Under the pieces are notes generated by a model that did no database searches, was not told the DNA's origin, and saw only the letters and a program-made list of their open reading frames with translations. Below are positions 25,999 to 36,545 of a DNA stretch of 64,000 nt, one piece after another. Made by a program: the position numbers and the translations under genes. The stretch comes from Labrys miyagiensis (lineage in GTDB: Bacteria > Pseudomonadota > Alphaproteobacteria > Rhizobiales > Labraceae): contig NZ_BSPC01000052.1 in the NCBI RefSeq assembly GCF_030160835.1, forward strand, positions 1 to 64,000, given 5' to 3'. Positions within the stretch are counted from its first letter, which is position 1; every line of letters begins with the position of its first letter.

Positions 25999-26718
25999 AT
26001 GAAGACTATGCCGGAGTGGACCAATTATACCATGACAGAAACGAGTTCTACAGAAGCTGCCCCACCGATCATCCGCGTTGCCGTCATCGAAGACGACCCC
26101 GCCGCGCTGGAGCGCATCACTGTGGCACTTGAGGCGGCGCCGGATATTTCTGTGATTGCGACCGCTCCCAACGCTGCAAGAGGCAAAGCGCTTATCGACA
26201 GTTGCGCTTTTGACGTGTTGCTGTGCGACCTGGGCCTGCCCGATGGGTCCGGCATGAACCTCATTCGGCATGCATCCCAGAAGCACGCCGATGTCGACAT
26301 CATGGTCATCACCATTTTCGCCGATCAGGATAAGGTTCTCGGGAGCATCAAGGCCGGTGCGCGGGGCTATCTTCTGAAGGACGAACGCTTCGACAGTTTC
26401 GCGGAGAGTATTCGCGAGGTGCGGCGCGGCGGCTCGCCGATCAGTCCGGTGATTGCGCGGCAATTGCTCAAGGAATTCCAGCCACGCGAGCAGGACGCCG
26501 ACAAGAAGGGCCTCGAACTGCTTTCGAAACGGGAGCTCGAAGTGCTCAAGCTTCTCGCACGCGGATTCACATTCGTCGAGATTGGAGATATTCTTAAGAT
26601 CGGCCGCAGCACCGTGGCGACCTATGTCAAGAATATCTATCAGAAGCTCGAGGTAAACTCGCGCGCTGAGGCCGTCTTCGAAGCGTCAAGCATGGGTGTC
26701 ATCAATATGCCACGCTAG
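25999..26718 (+). CDS. NarL/FixJ-family response regulator at the T6SS border
   Basis: A 239-residue two-component regulator. The receiver (about 24-145) has the acidic pocket EDD (31-33), phospho-acceptor Asp77 in DVLLCDLGLPDGSG, the switch Thr in MVITIFAD, and the conserved lysine in GYLLKDE. The LuxR-type helix-turn-helix (about 170-232) contains LSKRELEVLKLLARGFTFVEIGDIL and RSTVATYVKNIYQKL. ATG codons at 25999, 26008 and 26032 are all possible starts and none has a clear ribosome site. It is an orphan here; the histidine kinase at 57203, at the far end of the T6SS locus, is the obvious candidate partner. Confidence 0.87.
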   Translation: MKTMPEWTNYTMTETSSTEAAPPIIRVAVIEDDPAALERITVALEAAPDISVIATAPNAARGKALIDSCAFDVLLCDLGLPDGSGMNLIRHASQKHADVDIMVITIFADQDKVLGSIKAGARGYLLKDERFDSFAESIREVRRGGSPISPVIARQLLKEFQPREQDADKKGLELLSKRELEVLKLLARGFTFVEIGDILKIGRSTVATYVKNIYQKLEVNSRAEAVFEASSMGVINMPR

Positions 26719-27223
26719 GTTTCTGGCTTTGGCAATTTGGTAGATTGCTCGAACCGGAACGTCTCAGGGTCTTTGAAGCGGTGAAGACGCTTTCATCGGC
26801 TACGTTACATGCGTTGAGACTAAGGTTTGTGATGCAAATCTTATGACTTGGAATGTATCTTGCTTTCTATACTAAGTTAAGCGAGGATGCCCGTATAAGT
26901 ATGCCCTGCCGTTGTCGTCCTGCTTCTCCAACCATTTGAGCAATGAACGAGAGCGGTCAGGTGAGGCGCCTTCATTGAAGGCATAGTCGGCTAATGAACG
27001 GAACCTGGTACTGGCCTGTCTGGAATAGGAAGTCACCTCGCTAGCTGTGGTCTTCTCTCCAGCATGTCACGCCGAAATCACTTGGATCGATTAATCCGGA
27101 GACAGCGCCAACCTCAATTCCAGAGACCCCCGCTGCAAGACCAGTTCTTTGATCGTTCAAAGTGTCGGTTGTTTGATCAATGAGCGCAAGCAAAAGGGTC
27201 GCTCGCTACCAGCCCCCAAAATA

Positions 27224-27236
27224 GGGGATTACGGGG
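27224..27236 (+). promoter_or_regulatory. G-rich motif GGGGATTACGGGG before tssB
   Basis: It lies 166 bp before the tssB start and is immediately preceded by CCCCCAAAATA, so CCCC-AAAATA-GGGG forms an interrupted inverted repeat. It matches the motif ahead of the response regulator gene. Confidence 0.4.
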
Positions 27237-27259
27237 GAAGGGGTTTGACGCAAGATGCA

Positions 27260-27277
27260 TATCACTGGGGGGTGATA
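27260..27277. promoter_or_regulatory. Inverted repeat TATCAC-N6-GTGATA before tssB
   Basis: Perfect 6-bp arms 125 bp before tssB. Possible operator or hairpin in the leader; role unknown. Confidence 0.3.
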
Positions 27278-27401
27278 CTTGCCCATTGGGCCCGCGATCA
27301 CAATCCTCGATGAATTGAAGCGCGATGGTTGGAGTTTTCCGCTGTATTTCCTCGTTTCGCGGGAATTCCTACTGCAATGTCGATGAGAGAGGCAAAAGAT
27401 C

Positions 27402-27920
27402 ATGGTTGATAGCGGTCAGAAATTCATCAAGCGCAATCGCCCGCCGCGCGTCCAGATCCAGTATGAAGATCCCTACAACGCGGAAAAGCTCGTCGAGATC
27501 CCGTTCGTGATGGGGGTCATGTCGGATCTCTCCGGCAATGCATCCGACGTCGAGAAGGCGTCGATCGCCGACCGCAAATATCTCGACATCGACATGGACA
27601 ATTTTGACGATCGCATGAAGGCCATCAAGCCCGGCATCGCATTCAAAGTGACCAATCGCCTTGGCGACGCCAAGGGCGACGAGAAGATGTCGGTCAAGCT
27701 GAACTTCGAGAAGATGACTGACTTCAATCCGGCTCAGGTCGTTCGCAGCGTGCCGGCGCTCGCAAAACTGCTGAAGGCGCGCGAGCAACTCGCCAACCTC
27801 CAGCGCTACATGGACGGCAAGGTCGCCGCTGAAGACCAGATCAAGGCGCTGCTGAAGGATCCCGAACTCATGCGCCTGCTCAAGGATCACAGCGAGCAGG
27901 CCAAGCCCGAAGAGAACTGA
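27402..27920 (+). CDS. tssB: T6SS contractile sheath small subunit TssB
   Basis: A 172-residue cytosolic protein forming, with TssC, the contractile sheath around the Hcp tube. Family features: SGQKFIKRNRPPRVQIQYE, the hallmark KLVEIPFVMGVMSDLSG, DRKYLDIDMDNFDDRMKAIKP and a FNPAQVVRSVPALAKLL region. It is the first gene of the plus-strand T6SS operon, with tssC 42 bp downstream. Confidence 0.95.
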   Translation: MVDSGQKFIKRNRPPRVQIQYEDPYNAEKLVEIPFVMGVMSDLSGNASDVEKASIADRKYLDIDMDNFDDRMKAIKPGIAFKVTNRLGDAKGDEKMSVKLNFEKMTDFNPAQVVRSVPALAKLLKAREQLANLQRYMDGKVAAEDQIKALLKDPELMRLLKDHSEQAKPEEN

Positions 27921-27962
27921 CAGCTCCGCCCGCCAGCAGCCCAAGCTTAGGAGTTCAGCCTT

Positions 27963-29456
27963 ATGGCCGAAACAGCAGCCACCAATCAAACCGGTACGGC
28001 CGTCGAGACGCGTGACCTCGACACTTTTTCCAGCCTGCTGCGGAAAAGCTTCAAGCCGCGCAATGACAGCGCCGCCAGCGAAGTCGAGAACGCGGTGACG
28101 ACCCTGGTCCGCCAGGCGCTCGAAGACACCTCGCTGGTCAAGGACGACGTCCTCGATACCATCGACTCGATGATCGCCAAGCTCGACCAGCAGCTTTCGA
28201 TCCAGCTCAATGAAGTCATCCACGCTCCCGAGTTCCAGAAACTCGAAAGCGCCTGGCGCGGCCTCAACTATCTGGTGTTCAATTCCGAGACCGACGTCAC
28301 CTTGAAGATCCGCTTCATGAACGTGTCGAAGGAAGAACTCTACCGCGAGTTCAAGGTCTATCCGGGAGCGCGCTGGGACCAGAGCCCGATCTTCAAGAAG
28401 CTCTATGAGGCCGAATACGGACAATTGGGCGGCGATCCCTATGGCTGCCTTGTCGGCGATTATTATTTCGATCATTCGCCGCCCGACGTGCAGCTGCTGC
28501 GCGACATCAGCAAGATCTCTGCCGCGGCCCATGCCCCCTTCTTTGCGGCCGCAAATCCCTCCTTGTTCGGCATGGACAGCTGGAACGAGCTCTCCAATCC
28601 GCGCGATATCGGAAAGGTCTTCGATACGCCCGATTACGCCGCCTTCCGCGGACTACGGGACCAGCCCGATTCACGCTATGTCGGCCTGTGCATGCCACGT
28701 GTCCTGGCTCGCCAGCCCTATGGCGCCAAGTCGGAGCCGGTAGAGGAATTTGCCTTCGAGGAGGACACCGACGGCCACCAGGGCGCGAAATATGCCTGGA
28801 TGAACGCAGCCTATGCGATGGCTACCAATGTCAATCGCGCCTTCAAGGAATATGGCTGGACGGTGCGCATTCGCGGCGTGCAGTCCGGTGGCGAGGTCGT
28901 CAACCTGCCGACGCATACCTTCCCGACCGACGATGGCGGCATCGATCTCAAATGCCCTACCGAGATCGCCATCAGCGACCGGCGCGAGGCCGAGATTTCG
29001 AAATCGGGCTTGCTGCCACTGATCCACCGCAAGAACACCGACAAGGCCGCCTTTATCGGCGCCCAGTCGCTGTACAAGCCGCACAAGATGGATACGGACG
29101 AGGCCACAGCCTCCGAAAATCTTTCGGCCCGGCTGCCTTACATGTTCGCAGTCTCGCGCTTTGCGCATTACCTCAAATGCATGGTGCGCGACAAGATCGG
29201 TTCTACGATGGAGCAGGATCAGCTGCAGAAATGGCTGCAGACCTGGATCAATCGTTATGTCGACGGCGATCCCAAGAATTCGACCGAGGCGATCAAGGCC
29301 AAAAGGCCCCTGGCCGCGGCCAAGGTCGAAGTGTTCCCGGACGAGGAGAACCCTGGCTATTACGGCGCAAGGTTCTTTCTGAGGCCGCACTACCAGCTCG
29401 AGGGAATGGACATCGGTATCAGTCTCGTCTCGCGACTGCCCAATAGCCAGAAGTAA
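27963..29456 (+). CDS. tssC: T6SS contractile sheath large subunit TssC
   Basis: A 497-residue sheath protein. Visible family blocks are FQKLESAWRGLNYLVFNSETD near residue 80-100, EYGQLGGDPYGCLVGDYYFD, SWNELSNPRDIGKVFD, the FPTDDGGIDLKCPTEIAISDRREAEISKSG segment and ENLSARLPYMFAVSRFAHYLKCMVRDKIGS near the C-terminus. It acts with TssB as the spring that drives secretion. Length is normal for the family. Confidence 0.95.
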   Translation: MAETAATNQTGTAVETRDLDTFSSLLRKSFKPRNDSAASEVENAVTTLVRQALEDTSLVKDDVLDTIDSMIAKLDQQLSIQLNEVIHAPEFQKLESAWRGLNYLVFNSETDVTLKIRFMNVSKEELYREFKVYPGARWDQSPIFKKLYEAEYGQLGGDPYGCLVGDYYFDHSPPDVQLLRDISKISAAAHAPFFAAANPSLFGMDSWNELSNPRDIGKVFDTPDYAAFRGLRDQPDSRYVGLCMPRVLARQPYGAKSEPVEEFAFEEDTDGHQGAKYAWMNAAYAMATNVNRAFKEYGWTVRIRGVQSGGEVVNLPTHTFPTDDGGIDLKCPTEIAISDRREAEISKSGLLPLIHRKNTDKAAFIGAQSLYKPHKMDTDEATASENLSARLPYMFAVSRFAHYLKCMVRDKIGSTMEQDQLQKWLQTWINRYVDGDPKNSTEAIKAKRPLAAAKVEVFPDEENPGYYGARFFLRPHYQLEGMDIGISLVSRLPNSQK

Positions 29457-29576
29457 CCATAGGAAAGAATTCGGCCTGCGCCAACGCTCCGACGAGCGAA
29501 TGATGAGTCATGTCCGTGTGAAACGGCCATGCGCATCGCAACAAGGGCCGAACCAGCCAACGCACAGGAGAGCAAA

Positions 29577-30065
29577 ATGGCACAATCTGACGCACTACTG
29601 CAGATCGACGGTATCACGGGCGAAACCCAGCAGGATGGCCTCGACGGCTATATGGAACTGCTGAGCTGGAGCCTCGGCGGTTCTAACTCCTCAACCTTCG
29701 GCAGCGGCACCGGCGGCGGCAAGGGTAAGTCGGTGATGCAGGACCTGCATTGCACCAAGGCCGTGGACAAGGCCTCGGCGACCATCTTCCAATATTGCGC
29801 CTTCGGCAATCACGTCGACTCCGTGAAGCTCGTCGCGCGCAAGGCGGCCGGTGACGACAAGCTCACCTATATCACCACCACCCTGACCAACTGCTTCATC
29901 ACCAGCTACCAGAAGAGTGGCGGATCCGACGGCGGCGCCATGGAGAGCTTCTCCGTCACCTATGAACAGATCCACGACGAGTATCAGCCCCAGGACAAGA
30001 CCGGCGCCGCCGATGGCGGCCCGATCGAGTTCACCTACAACGTCGCCACGGGCAAGGACTCGTAA
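29577..30065 (+). CDS. hcp: T6SS tube protein Hcp (TssD)
   Basis: A 162-residue Hcp that stacks as hexameric rings to form the inner tube and can carry small effectors. It shows ALLQIDGITGETQQDGLDGYMELLSWSLGG, KSVMQDLHCTKAVDKASATIF and MESFSVTYEQIHDEYQPQD. The ATG at 29577 has CAGGAGAG upstream; the open frame extends 16 codons further without support. A two-hairpin repeat starts 13 bp after the stop and may separate hcp from tssE expression. Confidence 0.95.
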   Translation: MAQSDALLQIDGITGETQQDGLDGYMELLSWSLGGSNSSTFGSGTGGGKGKSVMQDLHCTKAVDKASATIFQYCAFGNHVDSVKLVARKAAGDDKLTYITTTLTNCFITSYQKSGGSDGGAMESFSVTYEQIHDEYQPQDKTGAADGGPIEFTYNVATGKDS

Positions 30066-30078
30066 TCCTCTATCCCTG

Positions 30079-30179
30079 GAGCAAAGCGCGTTTAGGCGTA
30101 AACGCTGCTTTGCTCTAACTCTTTGTTCGACGCGTCTTTGCGATTCTTGCCGATTCCGTCAAATCGCAAAACGCTTTAG
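30079..30179. repeat. T6SS intergenic two-hairpin repeat, copy 1
   Basis: Hairpin 1 (30079-30115): GAGCAAAGC-GCGTTTA-GGCG-TAAACGC-T-GCTTTGCTC. Hairpin 2: TTTGCGATT (30137-30145) with AATCGCAAA (30162-30170). The edges read GAGCAAAG and CGCTTTAG. This is the clearest copy of a family found about ten times between 30 and 63 kb. Confidence 0.75.
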
Positions 30180-30270
30180 TGGGCCGGGCACTCACGCACA
30201 GGTGTGAGATACTGCCCGGCCTCACCCAGTACAGTCTATCCTTTCTTGGAAATCCAATACGGAAGTTGAT

Positions 30271-30825
30271 GTGAGCCGTTCCCGGGCTGCCAAAAGCGAT
30301 CGGTTTGTACCTCCTATCATGCATGCCTTCCGCGAGGCGTTCCGCATGCGCGATGCGGCCAAGCCGATCGACACCCGCAATGATGCGGGTGAACGCGTCA
30401 TCGCGGGCCGGCGCACATCGCCGCGATCTTCGGTAGGCGAAGCAGCGCTGCGTTCCGAACTCGGGGAGGATCTGGCATCCCTGCTCAACACCGTCGAACT
30501 GGCGGCGATTGAAGACCTTCTTGGCTTCGATCAGGTGGGCAGCTCGATCCTGAACTTCGGCGTTCCGGATCTGACGGCGATCGCCGCCAGCCCGGAAGCC
30601 GCGCGGCGGGTGACACATCTCCTCAAGCAGAGGCTGGAACTGTTTGAGTGCCGGCTGGTGCCAGGCACGATCGTCGTTTCCAGCGAACCGCTCGACGACA
30701 CCGCCTCGGGGCAACTGCGCTTTCATATCAACGCCGAAATGTATTCGACGCCCACCGATGTTCCGATAGAGTTCGTGGCGGATGTCGAGGTCGAGAGCGG
30801 CAAGATCAGGGTCTTCAGATTGTGA
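30271..30825 (+). CDS. tssE: T6SS baseplate protein TssE (gp25-like)
   Basis: A 184-residue baseplate wedge component with the gp25 pattern: LRSELGEDLASLLNTVELAA, SSILNFGVPDLTAIA and RLVPGTIVVSS, ending PIEFVADVEVESGKIRVFRL. The start is GTG at 30271; an ATG 16 codons later is an alternative. TssF starts 5 bp after the stop. Confidence 0.92.
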   Translation: MSRSRAAKSDRFVPPIMHAFREAFRMRDAAKPIDTRNDAGERVIAGRRTSPRSSVGEAALRSELGEDLASLLNTVELAAIEDLLGFDQVGSSILNFGVPDLTAIAASPEAARRVTHLLKQRLELFECRLVPGTIVVSSEPLDDTASGQLRFHINAEMYSTPTDVPIEFVADVEVESGKIRVFRL

Positions 30826-30829
30826 CGCC

Positions 30830-32794
30830 ATGAACCGTGAATTCCTCGAGCTCTACAATCGCGAGCTTGGCATTCTCAAGGAGGATGCAAGGCAGTTCGC
30901 GGCCGAGTTTCCCGGCGTTGCGGAGCGCCTGGGGGGGCTTCTGGAGAACAATACCGACCCGATGATCGGCGGGCTGCTCGAAGGCGCCGCCTATCTCGCC
31001 TCTCGCGTGCAGCTCAAGCTCAAGCACGAATATGCCGAGTTCACGGATAATCTGCTTGATCAGCTCGTGCCCGACTATCTGGCGCCCGTGCCATCGGCCG
31101 CGCTGCTGCGGATCGAACCGCTTTACGGCGATCCCAATCTCAAGGATGGCATGAAGATCGCCGCGGGCTCCTATGCGGATGCCCGCTTCGTCGAGCGGGA
31201 GCGCCGCATCGCCTGCAAATATCGCCTCTCCTCCGAAATTACCCTGTGGCCGTTCGAACTCGCCCAGGCCGAATTCCTGAACGGGCCGGCGGCGTTGCAG
31301 GCTCTGGGCATCGAAACCATCCCAGCGAGCCAATCGGGCCTGAAGCTTTCCCTGTTGCGGCGGTCGGCCGCTGATCGTCAGATGGAGCCCGCCGACAAGC
31401 AAGTGCCGCAGAAGGCCGACTGGTGGTTCGCCAATTGCCGCACGGACGAGCTGCCGTTTCATATCGTCTGTAACGAAGGCGATGCGGTCAGGCTCCATGA
31501 GAAGCTGTTTGCGAGTACGACCGGGATTTACTTTCGCTATCTCGACGAGGCCGGCGATCCCATTATCGTCCCGCTGCCCAAGACCTGCCTCGGGCAGCTC
31601 GGCTTTGACCAGGACGAGCCGCTGTTTCCCTCCGACAGGCGCGTCTTCACCGGGTTCGATCTGCTGCGTGAATATTTCGTGCTGCCGGCAAAGTTTCTCG
31701 GCTTCAAACTGACCAATCTGCGGCCCATTCTGACCGCCATCAAAACCAACCGGTGCGATATCGTCATCGCCTTCAACCAGGGCGACAGCCGGCTTCAGTC
31801 CGTGGTGAGGGCCGACAGTTTTGCACTCTACGCCGCGCCCGCCTCGAACCTGTTCGAGATGCAGTTGGCGCGCGTGCCCGTGAAGGACAATGAGCACGAA
31901 TATCACGTCGTCACCGACCGCTCGCGCCACCTCGATTTCGAGGCCCACCGCCTCATCAAGATGCAAGCGCACGTGACCGGCAGCGGCGACAAGATGGAGG
32001 TATATCCGCTCTACGCCGCGCCGCCGCTTGGCGTCTCCGAAACGCAGACGATATTCTACACCGTGCGGCGCAGGCCCCGCCGTCGTTCGCAGGAAGAACG
32101 GCGTACCGGCCAGCCGACCCAATATGTGGGCAGCGACATGTTCGTCATGCTCACCAATCACCGCGACAGGGAGGACGGGCTCAATGTCGCCGAGCTCAGC
32201 CTGCGGGCGTTTTGTTCGAACCGCCACCTGACCGAGCATCTGCCTGTCGGACAGGGCGGCGCAGACTTCATTCTCGAAGACAAGACCACGCTCAAGGTCA
32301 ATTGCATCGTCGGGCCGACCTTGCCCCGCGATTCCATCGTGACCGATCCCGATTCACGGACGCATCATGCCGCAGGCGGTACGTCGGCCTGGCGGCTCAT
32401 CAGCATGCTGAGCCTCAACCATCTGGGCCTGACGGGCTATGGGACGCAGGATTCGGCCGCCTCGCTGCGTGAAATCCTCTCGCTCTTCGCCAATCACAGC
32501 AACGCCGCCATCGAGCGGCGCATCCAGGGCATCCTTGCGGTCGACAGCAAGCCGATCAATCGACGTATTCGCCAGCGCAATGGCGCGGGCGTCGTCCGCG
32601 GACTCGAGATTACCGTCACGCTCGATGAAAAGCATTTCGAAGGCAGCGGCATCTTTCTGCTGGGCGCCATCCTCGATCGGTTCTTTGCCGAATATGTCGG
32701 CCTCAACACCGTCGTCGAGACCGTCATTCGCTCGACCGAGCGCGGCGAGATCATGCGTTGGCCGGCGCAGCTTGGGCGGCGGCATCACCTATGA
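30830..32794 (+). CDS. tssF: T6SS baseplate protein TssF
   Basis: A 654-residue baseplate component (ImpG/VasA). The N-terminus NREFLELYNRELGILKEDARQFA is diagnostic, followed by DPMIGGLLEGAAYLASRVQLKL, DQLVPDYLAPVPSAALLRIEP and, later, EYHVVTDRSRHLDFEAHRLIKM. It ends RWPAQLGRRHHL. Its stop overlaps the tssG start (ATGA), indicating coupled translation with its wedge partner TssG. Confidence 0.94.
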   Translation: MNREFLELYNRELGILKEDARQFAAEFPGVAERLGGLLENNTDPMIGGLLEGAAYLASRVQLKLKHEYAEFTDNLLDQLVPDYLAPVPSAALLRIEPLYGDPNLKDGMKIAAGSYADARFVERERRIACKYRLSSEITLWPFELAQAEFLNGPAALQALGIETIPASQSGLKLSLLRRSAADRQMEPADKQVPQKADWWFANCRTDELPFHIVCNEGDAVRLHEKLFASTTGIYFRYLDEAGDPIIVPLPKTCLGQLGFDQDEPLFPSDRRVFTGFDLLREYFVLPAKFLGFKLTNLRPILTAIKTNRCDIVIAFNQGDSRLQSVVRADSFALYAAPASNLFEMQLARVPVKDNEHEYHVVTDRSRHLDFEAHRLIKMQAHVTGSGDKMEVYPLYAAPPLGVSETQTIFYTVRRRPRRRSQEERRTGQPTQYVGSDMFVMLTNHRDREDGLNVAELSLRAFCSNRHLTEHLPVGQGGADFILEDKTTLKVNCIVGPTLPRDSIVTDPDSRTHHAAGGTSAWRLISMLSLNHLGLTGYGTQDSAASLREILSLFANHSNAAIERRIQGILAVDSKPINRRIRQRNGAGVVRGLEITVTLDEKHFEGSGIFLLGAILDRFFAEYVGLNTVVETVIRSTERGEIMRWPAQLGRRHHL

Positions 32795-33795
32795 GCGACA
32801 CCAGCCAATTTCCAGGAGAGGCGGGGGCCTATGACCTCCTCGATCTCCTGCGTCGTCTCGAGCATCTCGCCGCTGCCAAGCCCCGTATCGGCGAAAGCGG
32901 TTCATCCGCCGAGGCCGTGACGACCCTTGGCCAGCAGCCCCACATCGATTTTGCCGATTCCAATGTCAGCCGCGTCGGAACGCGAGAGGATGGCAGGTTC
33001 GAAATCGAGAGCCGCTTCCTCGGCATGCTCGGCCCGCAAGGCGCTCTGCCGCTGCACACCACATATGAGGCGACCCATTGGGCCAATATGCGCGACGTGG
33101 CGTTCGCGCGCTTCCTGGACATCTTCAACAATCGCTTCCAGCAATTGTTCTTTCGGGCCTGGGCCAATGCCCGGCCGGTGGTTCAAGCCGACCGGCCGGC
33201 GGAAAATCAGTTTCTCACCTATATCGGCGCAATGGTCGGAATCGGAACGCCGCCGATGCGCGGTCGCGGCCACCTGCACGATTTCTCCAAGCTGGCGCTT
33301 GCCGGCCTGATGGCGCCTTCGGTCAAGAGCGCCTCGCGGATCGAAGGCATGCTTGGCTGGCTCTTTGATGCCAATGTCAAGGTGCAGGAGTTCGTCGGCG
33401 TCTGGCTGCCGCTGGAGGAACGCGAACAGGCGGTTCTAGCGGCCGGAAGTTGCGCGCTGGGCGTCGACAGCATCATCGGCCGGTCGGCCTACAGCCTCAA
33501 GGACAAGTTCCGGATCAGGCTGCAAGTCGAGGATCTGACCGACCTCGAAACCTTCCTGCCCGATGGCATTCACTTCGAGCCCCTGGCGGACGCCATACGC
33601 TTCTACCTCGGCGACAGCTTTATCTACGATGTCGAATTCGGCCTGGCGGAGAGCAAGACCAGACCCGCGCAGCTCGGCGGCTTTGGCCGTCTGGGCTGGA
33701 CCTGCTGGATGGGCAAGCAAAGTCGCCCTGACACCGCTTCCGATCGAATCCGTTGGGACTGTCACTTTCACCCCGCTGAAATCCGCACCTCATAG
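32791..33795 (+). CDS. tssG: T6SS baseplate protein TssG
   Basis: A 334-residue protein (ImpH/VasB) completing the TssEFG wedge. Family landmarks are AYDLLDLLRRLEHL, the FLGMLGPQGALPLHTTYEA segment, FLDIFNNRFQQLFFRAW and LGVDSIIGRSAYSLKDKFRI. The ATG overlaps the tssF stop; a TTG 33 bp upstream is less likely. Confidence 0.94.
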   Translation: MSDTSQFPGEAGAYDLLDLLRRLEHLAAAKPRIGESGSSAEAVTTLGQQPHIDFADSNVSRVGTREDGRFEIESRFLGMLGPQGALPLHTTYEATHWANMRDVAFARFLDIFNNRFQQLFFRAWANARPVVQADRPAENQFLTYIGAMVGIGTPPMRGRGHLHDFSKLALAGLMAPSVKSASRIEGMLGWLFDANVKVQEFVGVWLPLEEREQAVLAAGSCALGVDSIIGRSAYSLKDKFRIRLQVEDLTDLETFLPDGIHFEPLADAIRFYLGDSFIYDVEFGLAESKTRPAQLGGFGRLGWTCWMGKQSRPDTASDRIRWDCHFHPAEIRTS

Positions 33796-33824
33796 CGCAG
33801 CAAATCCTCAGAAGGATCGTTTCC

Positions 33825-36458
33825 ATGGCCGATGTCAGCCTCGAGGTCCTCACCGGGAAGCTCAACCCGCTCGGGTATGAAACCTTCATGCAGGCCTTTC
33901 GCCTGGCCCAAGGCGCCGGCAACCGCAATCTGGAGCTGGCGCATTGGCTGCAGGCGGTTCTCCAGGCTGATCGAAGCGACATCGCGCTGACGGTCGAGCA
34001 TTTCAAGCTCGACGGCGGCAGGCTGCTGTCCGATCTCAGCACCGCCGCGGCCGGCTTTGCCATGAACAAGACCGAGCTGCCGGGCTTCTCGGACGATATT
34101 TTCGATGCCCTCAGCCAGGGCTGGAACTATGCGACGCTCCTGTTCGGCGAGACACAGGTCAGGACCGGCCACGTGCTCGCCGCGATACTGAAGGAACCGC
34201 GCCTCGCCCGCAGGCTGCATGATCTTTCCAAGCAGTTCCGCATGATCGACGTGGAGCAGCTCACCAACGAGCATCGCAAGATCTGGGCGCAATCGGCCGA
34301 GGAGAATATGCGGCCGATGGACGGTTCCGGGCCGGTCGCCAAAGGCGCGGGCGGCGAGGCCGCGCAGGGCCCCAAGGGTACCACCGCCCTCGACCGTTTC
34401 GCGATCGACCTGACTCAGCGCGCCGCGAGTGGCGAAATGGACCCGATCGTCGGCCGCGACGAGGAGATCCGCCAGGTCATCGACGTCCTCATGCGCCGGC
34501 GGCAGAACAATCCCATCCTCACTGGCGAGGCGGGCGTCGGCAAGACGGCTGTGGTCGAAGGCTTTGCCCAGCGTATCGCGGCCGGCGACGTGCCGCCGCC
34601 CCTCAAGGGCAACAGGCTCTACGCGCTCGACATCGGCCTGATGCAGGCCGGAGCCTCGATGAAGGGCGAGTTCGAGCAGCGGCTGCGCTCGGTGATCGAT
34701 CAGGTCCAGGCCTCGGCAACGCCGATCATCCTGTTCATAGACGAGGCGCACACGCTGATCGGCGCCGGCGGAGCGGCCGGAACCGGCGACGCCGCCAATC
34801 TGCTCAAGCCGGCGCTGGCGCGCGGCACGCTCAGGACGATCGCCGCCACCACCTGGTCGGAATATCGCCAGCATATCGAGAAGGACCCGGCGCTGACGCG
34901 GCGCTTCCAGCCGATCAATGTCGGCGAGCCCGGCATCGAGCAATGCTGCAACATGATGCGCGGCCTGCTGGCACCGATGGAGAAGCATCACAACGTCCAT
35001 ATTTCCGACGACGCCGTGGTTGCCGCCGTCAAGCTGTCGAGCCGCTACATCCCCTCTCGGCAGCTGCCGGATAAGGCCGTCAGCCTGCTCGACACGGCGG
35101 CGGCGCGCGTGGCCGTCTCGCAGAATGCGACGCCGGCGGCCGTCGAGGATGTGCGCGTGGCCGTTGCCGCCGGCGAGCGGGAACTGCAGGCGCTGGAACG
35201 CGAACGCGACATCGGCAATGTCGACGAGAAGCGCATCGGGGAAGTGAAGGAGGCGATCGCGCAGGCCAAGACCAGGCAGGAAGAGCTCGAAAAGGCCTGG
35301 AGCGACGAGAAGGCCGTTGTCGAGAACCTCATGGCCGCCCGCCGCCAGATCATCGAGGGCGGACCGGAGGCCGAGGCGGCGCGCGAAAAGCTCGCCACCG
35401 TCATGGCCGAACTGGCTGCCATCGATCCCGAAAAGCGGATGGTCTATCCCTTTGTCGACGAGCAGCCCGTGGCGTCGGTGGTCTCGGACTGGACCGGCAT
35501 TCCGGTTGGCCGCATGGTGAAGGACGAGGTGGAAACCGTCCTCAATCTCGGCGATATCCTGTCCAAGCGCGTGGTCGGCCAGGACCACGGCCTGAGGATG
35601 ATCGCCAAGCGCATCCAGACCAATCGCGCCAAGCTCGACAATCCCGACAAGCCCATCGGCGTCTTCATGCTTGCCGGCCCGTCCGGCGTCGGCAAGACGG
35701 AAACCGCGCTGGCGCTCGCCGAAGCTCTCTATGGCGGCGAGCAGAATATGATCACCATCAACATGTCGGAGTTCCAGGAAGCGCATACGGTGTCGACGCT
35801 CAAGGGTGCTCCTCCCGGCTATGTCGGCTACGGCGAGGGTGGCAGGCTCACAGAAGCGGTGCGCCGCCGGCCCTACAGCGTCGTGCTGCTCGACGAGGTG
35901 GAGAAGGCCCATCCCGACGTGCATGAGATCTTCTTCCAGGTCTTCGACAAGGGCGTGATGGAGGATGGCTCGGGCCGCCGTATCGATTTCAAGAACACGC
36001 TGATCATTCTCACCACCAATGCCGGTACCGAGATGATCATGGATGCGGCGGCGCGCGAGGGCGACAAGCCGGAACCGGAGGAGCTGGCAACGGATCTGAA
36101 GCCTTATCTCCTGCAGGTCTTCCCGCCGGCGCTGCTCGGCCGCATCGTCACCATCCCCTACTATCCGCTGTCCGGGGACATGCTGGGCGCCATCGTGCGG
36201 CTGCAGCTCAACCGGATCGGCAAGCGGATCCGCGACAATCACGGCGCGGCGTTCGTCTATGACGATGCCGTGGTGGAGAAGATCGTGTCCCTGTGCAACG
36301 ACCCCGACTCGGGCGGACGCATGGTGGACAACATCGTCACCAACACGCTGCTGCCAGCCCTGTCGCAGCAGATCCTCGGCAAGGCGATCGCCGGCAAGGA
36401 GATCGAGGAGGCGAAGGTCGAGCTGAAGGACGGCGAGTTCGCATACGCAGTGAGCTGA
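33825..36458 (+). CDS. tssH: T6SS sheath-recycling ATPase ClpV (TssH)
   Basis: An 877-residue class-1 AAA+ disaggregase that disassembles contracted TssB/TssC sheaths. It has an N-terminal Clp-N domain (about 1-160), AAA-1 with [11 protein letters not shown] (about 233-243) and [14 protein letters not shown], a middle coiled coil ([20 protein letters not shown]...) and AAA-2 with [12 protein letters not shown] (about 617-628) and [14 protein letters not shown]. Both Walker pairs are intact. Located 29 bp after tssG. Confidence 0.95.
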   Translation: MADVSLEVLTGKLNPLGYETFMQAFRLAQGAGNRNLELAHWLQAVLQADRSDIALTVEHFKLDGGRLLSDLSTAAAGFAMNKTELPGFSDDIFDALSQGWNYATLLFGETQVRTGHVLAAILKEPRLARRLHDLSKQFRMIDVEQLTNEHRKIWAQSAEENMRPMDGSGPVAKGAGGEAAQGPKGTTALDRFAIDLTQRAASGEMDPIVGRDEEIRQVIDVLMRRRQNNPILTGEAGVGKTAVVEGFAQRIAAGDVPPPLKGNRLYALDIGLMQAGASMKGEFEQRLRSVIDQVQASATPIILFIDEAHTLIGAGGAAGTGDAANLLKPALARGTLRTIAATTWSEYRQHIEKDPALTRRFQPINVGEPGIEQCCNMMRGLLAPMEKHHNVHISDDAVVAAVKLSSRYIPSRQLPDKAVSLLDTAAARVAVSQNATPAAVEDVRVAVAAGERELQALERERDIGNVDEKRIGEVKEAIAQAKTRQEELEKAWSDEKAVVENLMAARRQIIEGGPEAEAAREKLATVMAELAAIDPEKRMVYPFVDEQPVASVVSDWTGIPVGRMVKDEVETVLNLGDILSKRVVGQDHGLRMIAKRIQTNRAKLDNPDKPIGVFMLAGPSGVGKTETALALAEALYGGEQNMITINMSEFQEAHTVSTLKGAPPGYVGYGEGGRLTEAVRRRPYSVVLLDEVEKAHPDVHEIFFQVFDKGVMEDGSGRRIDFKNTLIILTTNAGTEMIMDAAAREGDKPEPEELATDLKPYLLQVFPPALLGRIVTIPYYPLSGDMLGAIVRLQLNRIGKRIRDNHGAAFVYDDAVVEKIVSLCNDPDSGGRMVDNIVTNTLLPALSQQILGKAIAGKEIEEAKVELKDGEFAYAVS

Positions 36459-36545
36459 ACGACACGCCCTGGCCCGACAATGAATGGCGGCGGGCAGGGC
36501 GATCGGGCGAATAAGCGCGTCTCATGAAAGGGCAGGGGGCGGGGA

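Larger units (their letters stand above)
26719..27401. other. Long leader region of the tssB operon
   Basis: About 680 bases, AT-richer than the genes, with no convincing reading frame. It contains the G-rich motif at 27224-27236 and an inverted repeat at 27260-27277. I looked for a sigma-54 -24/-12 element and found no good match. Confidence 0.5.

Noticed and set aside
26719-27401. Possible sigma-54 promoter before tssB (TTGGCAATTTGGTAGATTGC)
   Set aside because: Spacing between GG and GC is too long for a -24/-12 element.
33768-36242. 824-codon minus-strand frame opposite clpV
   Set aside because: Shadow of the clpV codons; low-complexity Asp/His/Arg-rich composition.
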